Assembly (NCBI RefSeq): GCF_003324165.1
Contig: NW_025407870.1
Location: forward strand, 186,001 to 250,000
Source: Naegleria lovaniensis
Taxonomy: Eukaryota > Heterolobosea > Eutetramitea > Acrasida > Naegleriidae
Length of the DNA: 64,000 nucleotides
Direction of reading: 5' to 3'
Positions 55,767 to 64,000 of this stretch are shown here, in pieces. Made by a program: the position numbers and the translations under genes. Positions within the stretch are counted from its first letter, which is position 1. The number at the start of each line of letters is the position of its first letter. The notes beneath the pieces are model-generated. The model saw only the letters and a program-made list of their open reading frames with translations, made no database searches and had not been told where the DNA came from.

Positions 55767-58191
55767 TTAAGCCAATAATAATTTACTTTCTACTAAAATT
55801 GCAATGCATAAATAGACGAGATACATGGCAATCAAGAACCAAGCAAAGATTTTTGGAGAATGGAATTTTGATGCGGGAACCACAATGATGGAAGTGATCA
55901 AGACAGCAATGAGGAAAATAAAAGTGACCATGAGGGTTGGAGAAAATTCAAGCTGAAAAGGTTTTGAAGTCATGACATAATTGGCAGTCATGCTAATGCC
56001 TAGTCCAACTGAAAAATGTTAAAATTCAAATGACATTCCTTCACTACTAGTAGTAATACTTACGTAGTAAACTCAATCCGGGAGCTGAATAGGCTGCAGC
56101 AACGGCCATCTCTACAAATCCTTGTCTTGCAACAGCAATGTCAGCAGCCATGTCACTCAAACTGTTTCCAGCAGAAAGTGCAATGGAGAGAATCGAGTCG
56201 CTCATGTTCCACATAATTCCAAAAGAATTCAAAACGTCGACCAATTCATTGGCAATGGTGTAAATCCATACTACGGACATGATGAATGACAGGCCTACAA
56301 TTAAAATGTGATACTTGGGTTTTCTGCTTTTCTTAGATGTGAAAAAGATCAGTACAGAAAAGACAAGACCAATCAAAGCTAGTAGCGCCCACAATGGAAA
56401 TTCAGAATTGGGAACGTTCTCATTCAAATAACCTAGAGCAAATAACATGAATGGAGGCATAAAAATTGGGTTCAAAACTGCCCAAAGCTTGTTCCATTCG
56501 TTAGGATCTGCTTTGGGAATGGTTAAATTTCGAATCAAAATACTGGGAGATACGAGTAGAAAGAATAACTTTTCTCCTTTGGATTTTTCTCTCCATTCAC
56601 ATTGATCCAAAAATTCAGCCCATATGTGACAGGCCTTGCATTTAACCTTTTCGAATAAGGTTCTGCTTTCTCCAAGTTCGTGGCATGCTTCGCACAATTC
56701 TTCTCCTTTGTTTTTGAGATCAAAATGATTTTCAATAATGACTGAACCAACATCGACGGATTCTAGGGCTTGTTGGCTGCTTAAATTGTCCAATGATGGT
56801 GTCTCATAGAAATAAAATCCAAACTTTGGATTGTATTGTGCTCCATAATAATGCTGCTTCTTTTGTAGGGCTTCTTTCACCTTATCTGGAATGTCTTCAA
56901 TCTTGGAGAATCGAAGTGTTGGTTGCAGGCCTTCCTTCCAGCCCGACGAAGATATATCTAGCTCGTCGAAAGAGCTGGCTTCGGAGAGGAGATCGTCATA
57001 TTTCGTATAGTATCGGTCATTGATGAGAGATTGCTTCTCAGAATTTGAAGTGGAGTCACAAACCACACATGGATCCTCACCATTAATAACACATCTTCGT
57101 TTTTCTTGAGTTTTTTGTTGAAACTTGTGTTTCATGTTTAAGGAAAGCTTACTTCCAATCACAAACACCACATAGGCAACATAAATCGCCAAGAACGAAA
57201 TACTTTGCCATAAATTAATCGATCCATCAACCATAACAATGACAAACACAAATGTAACACTGATCAAATACGTGATGACATCTCTTAGAAAAGGGAATGC
57301 TGAAACTTTTGCTTCCTTCACAACAAGAGTGACACACGCAAGCAGCACACTACAAATAAAGAGACCAGAACCAATTGGCTCTCCTAACCCAAATCCTGTA
57401 CTGCCAGAGAAAATTCCTGCTATTGTACTGAAAATATCCGGAGCACCATTGCCAAACGAGAGAAATGTCACACCTGCAATATCAGGACTCAATCTCAATA
57501 TTCTAGAAATTTCAGCAAGGCTAGGGCAAAAATAATCTTCAGCAGTGGCTGTGTAATATTGGTGTTCGTCAAAGAGACAAGCATTACAATTCAACTACGT
57601 ACTTGAAAGCATGTAAAATAAAAAAACCATCCAGAGTGTGGCCAAAACATAGAACAAAGGTTCTAGATTCTGGAAGGTACAATAACGAATCAATAAATAA
57701 TTTAACATGCCTCCAAGTGGTGACATGCAATTTTCCTTTGCGAATTGACATTGATCCAACTCATAGGTTGAAATTTTTGTGCAAATCTTTGTGTTTTCTT
57801 GAGTGGAATCTTCTTGAGAAGAGGAAGCAAAATTTTGGGACCTGTTCAATAACATGAGAGGTTGTTCGAGATTATTTAAGGAAATGGGAGAAGAATTGAA
57901 AAGAGTGACATGGAAAACACTGTCACCCGACGACCATGAAGCCTTTCGAAATATTTCAAAATAGGACAAACCCATGCAACCCATACACAGCATGACTATC
58001 ACCATGCCCTTTATCAACATCCAGTATCCATTAATTCTGTACGTCTTAGTTGGCTGATGAGGTGATTCCATGTGATGGTTATAACCACGTTGATGCGAAG
58101 AAGAGTAGTACGGCGAAAAGCTTCCGTCGTTACTTGAAGCCATATTTATACCATTATTAGGACGATACACCCATCTTGATAACAATCTCAT
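55767..58191 (-). CDS. SLC8B1: Cation/Ca2+ exchanger, NCLX (SLC8B1/CCX) type
   Basis: Three exons: 58191-57603, 57548-56064, 56008-55767 (771 residues). Donors are GTACGT and GTAAGT, acceptors CACAG and TTTCAG, and the frames close. The alpha-1 repeat (TAEDYFCPSLAEISRILRLS, then GVTFLSFGNGAPDIFS) and alpha-2 repeat (LSIALSAGNSLSDMAADIAV, then APGLSLL) are each flanked by hydrophobic helices. A roughly 250-residue loop (about 330-580) separates the halves. It contains three CxxC pairs (357-360, 482-485, 500-503), the last two being CEACH and CKACH. The CPSLAEIS lead into alpha-1 is as in NCLX. NCLX exports mitochondrial Ca2+ in animals, whereas plant CCX proteins act elsewhere. The N-terminus does not settle location. 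Confidence 0.9.
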
Positions 58192-58703
58192 TCTTTCCGA
58201 TGAGTATATATGATTATTGAATATAGAGTAAGAAGCCTTGATGGTTGTATGGGGCCAACCCGAAGCAGTCTCTCAGGGAATTTGTTTGATTTTTTTCTTG
58301 AATCTTGTTACTGCAGCGAAATTTGTACTTTTATGGGTTTATGAGTAGGCAGAGAATAATGAGGAATTGGTGAGGACAATGATTATAACAAGAATGGAGA
58401 ATTGAAGGGAGTGTCCTGTGCTTAGTCAACTTGATCATCAGAGAAAATGGAGTGCGTGTTCAGGAAATTTCAACCTCTTTAAAAGGAGATTTTTTGAGTC
58501 AAGTCCCTTTGAGAATCTTGACTGTGAAACTATGGGACTTGAGAAAACAAACTCGGAACGAAAGGAAGTCCTTTGCAATATTTACAACTTTTTCAAACAA
58601 CCTCTCCTTTTCAAATTCAATAATTGCATCAAAGAAACAATGTTCAATTTGCAAAACTTAGTTGGGAATCTTGTCTGGTTGTTTTCAAGAAAGAAGAAAA
58701 AAT
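58192..58703. other. Divergent intergenic region
   Basis: About 510 bp between the exchanger start and the AlkB-like gene. Two overlapping plus-strand ORFs (from about 58418) have fair composition but no recognisable family. They could be part of the decayed neighbour. Confidence 0.35.
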
Positions 58704-59360
58704 ATGCAAATCACAATTCTTCATGATGGATTGATTCATCTCTCTCAAGCCATTGACATTACAACTCAAAAACAATTGATTGAACACATTATTCAACAAG
58801 AAGGTCCAACACTAGAAAGCTAACACACGAATGGTCTCCAGAACAACAACGACGAATCAATATTCTCATTTTCGACTCCCATTCCATACACAAGTGTGAA
58901 ATTTTACATTCACTCGCTCAACAATGGCTTCAACTCGCTCACGAACATTGAGAGTGAAAATTTTGATCTCATTCGTTTAAATTGGTATCCTCCAAATGGT
59001 TCCATAGGTTTTCATGCAGATACCATTCCGAATATGAGCACTCAACAACATTTAGAATTCACTCGACCTGTGGTATCCATTTCATTGGGAAATGATGCTC
59101 TCTTTCAAAATAGAAATTCTCTCGATACTCATGACAATGACATCCAACAAGTGCTGTTGCACAGTGGAGATGTCGTCATCTTTGGAGGACGTTCACGCAT
59201 GGTCTTTCATTCAGTTCCTAAAATTTACCCAAATACCATTTCGAATGAGGAAATTCGACACAGTATGGGAGAACAATTTGGAATGGGACGATTTAATATT
59301 ACCATGAGAAATGAATATAAATTTAAGGAGAAGTGCAATTACCTTTGGAAGGACGAGTAG
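58704..59360 (+). pseudogene. AlkB-like Fe(II)/2-oxoglutarate dioxygenase, frame-disrupted
   Basis: The C-terminal part is intact: FDLIRLNWYPPNGSIGFHAD (HxD iron ligands), VVSISLGNDALFQ, LLHSGDVVIFGGRSRMVFHS (distal His) and the 2OG-binding GRFNITMRNEY. This is closest to bacterial-type AlkB/ALKBH1 order. The N-terminal part starts at ATG 58704 (MQITILHDGLIHLSQAIDIT) and hits TAA at 58821. The expected middle (LTHEWSPEQQ; ILHSLAQQWLQLAHEH) lies in another frame, and a further shift precedes the intact part. No GT..AG introns explain this. It is either a dead gene or one carrying indel errors in the assembly. AlkB proteins repair alkylated bases or demethylate RNA. Confidence 0.7.
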
Positions 59361-59673
59361 AAAATGGACAGTTTTTGAGTGCTCGAGCCATTAAGGCTGG
59401 AGTGAATTTGAGTTGGAAATGTCCAAGAGAACCATGGATCATGATGTGTAAGAATGAAATATTTTGAAACTTTTTGAAAATACTTGAATGAGGGAATGCC
59501 GGCATGATCATTATTATAGGTCAAGTATGTTTCTTCTTTATTATCAACATTATTTCAAACAGGTCAGCAATGTTGTTGGTTCATCAGAAATTCTCGTAAT
59601 TCTTTCACAACCTTTCAGAGAATAAAAAAAATTACAATACTGACATTGGCGTAGCACTCAAACACACACGAGG
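59361..59673. other. Intergenic, no feature seen
   Basis: About 310 bp, AT-rich, leading into the channel gene. Minus-strand ORFs here lack coding character. Confidence 0.4.
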
Positions 59674-62484
59674 ATGACAAGTCTTTTGAATGAAAATCCC
59701 ATCACGTCCATCACGACCAATGCATTGAATTCTTCACAAGTATTGCAATTACAATCCAATCATAGCGGTGTCAGTTTTATTCTCATTCTTGATGGTTGTG
59801 TAAGTAGATCGTGTTCGAGTGTAATAATTATTTATTTGGTTGTTGTGAATCATCATCATCTTTCCGATCATCAAAAATTCTTTTATGTTAAACATCACAC
59901 AATTTCACGAATCAACCATTGAATTATTATCATTCAAAACTTCATGATCGTAATTACTATGATGTCACACATGTATTTTCCAAATCAGGTATTTTTATTG
60001 GGATTATTGATTTTATTTTGTTGTCTTCAAAATTTAAGATTATGGAAGAAGAAGAAGCAACCATCGTTGAGTAGCAGCAGCAGTGGTACATCATCACCCA
60101 ATTTATCCTCTCCATCCTCCACTTCACAAAATGTTCTCTATCGCTTCTTTTATCGACTCTATTCTTGGTTATTCCTTGAAAGTGAATATGTGAAAATTGG
60201 AAAATTATATGGACAAGAAGTGAGCGTGTATTTGTGGTATCAACATCAATTCATTTTGTTTTTTGGATTTGCGACAGTTGTTGGGCTAAGTTGTTTGTTA
60301 CCATTGCATTTGACAGGAACGCCTACCATTGTCAATTCAAGTCTTGTGAATACGACTCAAATTGAGACCTCTTCGTTTCTGTATCGAACCAGTGTGAATA
60401 TGGTCTTGTCACTTCCTGATCGAATGTATGCCCATGTGATCTTGTTTTATGCTTTTTCACTCTTGATATTGTTTTTATTGTACCGATTTTCTTCATCCAA
60501 GTTTGTGACACAATATATTAACATGGATGGTGGAGGAGGAACTTGTGACACTGGATCATCATCCTCTACTACTACTACTACTACTAGTGGTCACACGAAC
60601 CATGAATCAATTGGAGCGAATAATAGTGACGAGCGACTATTGAATGTGTCGAGTACTCCCTCTGGCTACGGATCGACCTACAGCATGGTCAGCAATTACA
60701 GCGTTCTTGTGAAGGATCTTCCAGTAGAGTGCACTGATAACATGAAATTTAGAAAAGCCGTTGAAAGTGCATTCCCGAACATGAGAATTTATTCATGTCG
60801 ATTAATTCATGACACGAGTGAACGAATCAAAATTGAAGAGGAATATCAAAACGCTCTCCAACATATCAAACACTATGAATATGTGAAAAATGAAACGAAC
60901 AAGCATGTGAAATTGATCAAATTGTTTGAATCAAGCTCCAAGAAAGCCAATTGCTGTTCAAAAATTGTTGAGAGAGTAGACGCTTTGAATTATTGGTATG
61001 ATCAGAAAGAAAAATTAGAACAACAGATTTCTGATTGGGAACACACATTTGAGATGATGCCAAAAGCAACTGGATATGGTCATATCATTTTTAAATCCAT
61101 TCATGATGCCTCGGAGTGCAAAGCTCAATCCATGAATGGGTTGAAATGGTTCAAAACTAATGAAGGACTTGATTTCCGAATTGAACCTCGTACCTACGAA
61201 CCAAGTGACATTAATTGGAAGAATTATGCAGTGACGAGTAAGCAAAGAGGTGTTCGAGTTGGTTTTGTGAATATTGCTCTTCTCATTTTGTTGCTCTTTT
61301 TCACAAGTCCTCTTGCTATTGTGTCTGCAATTCAAACAATTGCAAACAGAATTCCAGAAGCTGCTGCTGCATTCAATCAATTGAAACAAGCAAGTGGATA
61401 CACTGGAGATTTACTTTTCCACTATTTACCAACTCTATTACTCTTCTTAGTGACACAATTATTGCCAATGACTATTCCAATATTAACTTCATTGGAGAAA
61501 TATAAGGCCTACTCCCAAGAGTCTCGAGTTTACCTATTGAGATTATTTATTTACTTGATTTTGTCAACATTGGTACTTCCAGTTTGTTTGTTGACATCAT
61601 TGGATGGTATTTTACGTTATTTCCAAACAGAAGGAAGTGGAGAAGATTGGAGAACATTGTTCGATCGATTATTTTTACCTCAATCAGGTGCCTTCTTCTT
61701 GAACTATGTCATTCAGTATGCATTATTAGGATGTTTTGTTGACATTATTCGAATGAAAGATCTCATCAAATATTTCTATTTGAGATTTAAGAGTGTGACT
61801 GAGGAAGAAAAGGAACAAGCAACCACCATTGCTGAATTTGACCTTCCTCTCGAATATGGATATTTAACCAGTTACTTTGGAATTTTATTGACCTTTTCTG
61901 TATTCGTTCCACTTGTTTTACCTGTTGGATTTTTCTACTTTTTAGTCAAGCATATTGTGGATCGATACAATATTTCAAGATTGTGCTCAAAGAATGATCG
62001 AGCTCGATTCAAAATCTCACCAGACATAACTTCCTACCGAGAGAGAAACAAGATGGTTGTACAAAAAACCTTTGCATGTCTCATCCTTGCTCAAATTTAC
62101 ATTACTCTATTCTTTGCCAAGACTGGTGATGTGACTTATATTCATCTCTTCCTCATGTCTCTCATATTGATATTGAGTGTGGTGTATTGCTTTTATTGGA
62201 CAGCTTCTTACAGGACTACATTTGTACCCTCTGCCTCTTCAGCAACAACAACTTCTCAAGACACGAGTGGCTTTTCCTTCTTGAGTTTGAATAGTGGAAG
62301 TGAGAGTACTTCTCTCATTGAGGGTGCTTTTTATAGTGAAGAGGAAGAACTTGCCATCTTCTCCTCACAATTAGACAAGTTCAGTGAATGTTATTTTCCA
62401 CCTCATGCTTTGCAAGGAATGTCTGGGTTGAGAGAACAAAAGGAAGAGGAGATGAAACAACACTTGAATCAAATTCAACTATGA
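59674..62484 (+). CDS. OSCA/TMEM63 (CSC1-like) mechanosensitive cation channel
   Basis: Two exons: 59674-59799 and 59989-62484 (873 residues). The donor is GTAAGT, the acceptor ATCAG, phase 0, giving ILILDGC followed by VFLLGLLILFCCLQNL across the junction inside TM1. The N-terminal helices include WYQHQFILFFGFATVVGLSC. The RRM-like cytosolic domain starts YSVLVKDLPVECTDNM and has a long helical arm (about 300-370). RTYEPSDINWKNYAVTSKQR precedes the C-terminal DUF221 pore block of about seven helices. The tail is Ser-rich and acidic. Family members open on membrane tension or hyperosmotic stress and pass Ca2+. In an amoeba this fits osmosensing, but that is inference. Confidence 0.93.
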
Positions 62485-62756
62485 GAGACATAATCAACAT
62501 GGGGTTTTTAATTGATTGCCGAAATGAAATCCAAATGTTTTTAATTTTTTATTCAAAAAAATTGTTTTGCTTGTTCTTCTTTTCATCACCCCATTAGTAT
62601 TGATTTGTTCATAATTTTACTTGTTTACATCAGAGGTGATTGAACATTCATTAGATCAGGCCTGATATCCGATTGAAGATTTGTATCAATCTATCCGAAA
62701 TTATTAATTCTCAAATTGGTAATACAAAGCGGCTGATATGTTGAAATGAACCGAGT

Positions 62757-64000
62757 ATGAATCAACACCAGCAACAACAACCATCATCATTATCACAATC
62801 AAATTCGAGGTTTATCGCTCATAGTACTGGTGGTCAAATTAATATTACAATGAATGCAAATAACAACAGCAATAACAACAACAACAATGGAACATCATCG
62901 GCAAGAGTAAATTCCAATAGCAGTGGTGGTACGAGTAGTAGTGGAGGATCAAGAAAGAAGCAGCCTCAACCATCCCAATTCTATGGCACCAAAGACACTA
63001 CCCCCATGACTTCATCGGGAGCAGGAAAGGGATCATCATCGCACGAAGGCAAAGGTATGATGATTACATCTCCAAAGCCCACGTACAAAAGTCTAGTTTC
63101 CAAACCCAACGTTCAAATCAAAGGTACTCCACAAATATTGGCACCAAAGAGAGGTCAAACCGAACCACAAGTACCATCTAATGGTATAAGCACTTCAGCA
63201 ACAACAACTACTCCGGGAGGTATTCAATTGTTACAAAAGCCAACAAGTGGTACAGCACCCAAGGGTACTGCAAACACTTCTCAAACCTCTTCACAAACAC
63301 ATTTAGGAGATATTATAAGCCAGAATTATACTTCGGCCAATGTGACGCAAGCAGTAAACATTGCCACAAGAGCCGTATCCTCCAAAGAGTTGAATGGAGG
63401 TCAACTCGAGGCAAACAAACCAAGTACATCATCAGTTGCAGCACTAAAGCTTCCAGATCATCCCATTATTCAAGGATTTACCGACAAGGGACTAAGTCTT
63501 ATTCACGAAATTGCTTCGGGATCATTTAATAGTATTCTGGAATTGCAATCCAATCACCTACAACAACTTGCAAATCTATTCCCAAACGACAAGCAATTAT
63601 CTACTGAAAGCAATAACTATTCCGTTATTGGAGTTATTGGTAAGCAAGGAAGTGGTAAATCTCTTCTTTTAAATTCTCTCATTGGAATAGAGAGGTTTTT
63701 GCTGTTGAAGATGTGGAGTGCTTTCTGGATTGCAAATATAAGACCAGTGGAGTTGACATTTATAGAACTTCAGATCAGCAAATATTTATTGATACCCAAC
63801 CTTTGTTTGCTTCTCAAGTTCAACATCCAACGAGCGGCAGTGGCTACTATTCCACATCTGGACACAGTATGGGACTCACTTCTAGCGGATCTAAGTCATT
63901 TGAGCCCTCTGTTGAGGCGGTATCAATTGCTGCATTAGAGAGTTTTGTTGACATTACTAGTCTTCAAATTGCGTTATTTGTGTTCAGTGTTGCACATGTC
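62757..64000 (+). CDS. SMG9: SMG9, NMD kinase-complex subunit (partial, one apparent frameshift)
   Basis: The gene runs off the window. Residues 1-220 are a low-complexity tail (Gln, Asn, Ser, Gly). The G-like domain then starts LKLPDHPIIQGF..NNYSVIGVIGKQGSGKSLLL, with a Walker A motif. After position about 63700 the SMG9 sequence continues in another frame: VECFLDCKYKTSGVDIYRTS, QQIFIDTQPLFASQV, and ALESFVDITSLQIALFVFSV at the edge. The reading frame would be continuous with one more T in the run at 63696-63700, so this is probably an assembly indel. SMG9 pairs with SMG8 to regulate the SMG1 kinase that phosphorylates UPF1 in nonsense-mediated decay. Confidence 0.88.

Noticed and set aside
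56064-56700. Two CxxCH motifs in the exchanger loop read as cytochrome-c-type haem sites
   Set aside because: A third CxxC without His is present and nothing else resembles a c-type cytochrome, so a zinc or redox role is simpler. Haem attachment is not supported.
58704-59360. Introns as the cause of the frame changes in the AlkB-like gene
   Set aside because: The only GT..AG pairs near the breaks are too short (12 nt), keep the same frame, or would delete the LAQQWLQLAHEH stretch expected in the fold.

Overview
This is nuclear DNA of a gene-dense, AT-rich protist. Most genes are intronless or carry one to three short introns (about 50-300 bp) with GT..AG ends, mostly GTAAGT/GTACGT/GTATGT donors. 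Start codons usually follow an A-rich stretch, and many proteins carry Ser/Thr/Asn/Gln/His-rich low-complexity tails. The gene set (COP9 signalosome, type III PI4-kinase, heterotrimeric G-protein beta subunits, a ciliary EFHC/RIB72 protein, COQ2, CDC48, NCLX-like exchanger, OSCA/TMEM63 channel, SMG9) is that of a free-living aerobic, flagellate-forming eukaryote. The style resembles a heterolobosean amoeboflagellate such as Naegleria. That assignment is inference from gene style and was not tested by any search.

Layout. 0-8 kb: a zeta-COP-like longin protein, CSN1, a broken small ORF, PI4-kinase beta type and a low-complexity protein. 8.8-22 kb: two closely related G-beta genes with identical intron positions flank an orphan three-exon gene, an F-box protein, EFHC, a decayed gene and a four-exon flavin amine oxidase. 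22-31.6 kb: a divergent eEF1A-like GTPase with a 24-nt microexon, a DUF4419 protein, a small coiled-coil protein head-to-head with WDR11, and pyroglutamyl-peptidase I. 31.6-41.5 kb: an acidic orphan, a TPR protein, COQ2 and a PPR-like protein in tight tandem, UDP-glucose pyrophosphorylase, and a SAM-like acidic protein. 41.6-53.4 kb: CDC48, a UBA protein, an SRPBCC-like protein, a PPTC7-type phosphatase, two orphans, a decayed protein kinase and a two-TM protein. 53.6-64 kb: SERF, glucocerebrosidase, an NCLX-like exchanger, a frame-disrupted AlkB-like dioxygenase, an OSCA/TMEM63 channel, and SMG9 running off the right edge.

Neighbours are mostly functionally unrelated housekeeping genes, as expected for a eukaryotic chromosome. 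The one plausible pairing is COQ2 with a PPR-like protein, both probably mitochondrial, separated by only 55 bp. No mobile element, virus-like element, tRNA, rRNA or CRISPR array was recognised.

The most unusual items are: the eEF1A-like protein whose G3 motif (DxPGH) is replaced without a gap; patches of complete nucleotide identity between the two G-beta genes, suggesting gene conversion; at least three decayed or frame-disrupted host genes; and three CxxC motifs in the loop of the cation exchanger. Exon coordinates were set by hand from splice signals, reading-frame arithmetic and remembered family alignments. They have not been tested against transcripts.
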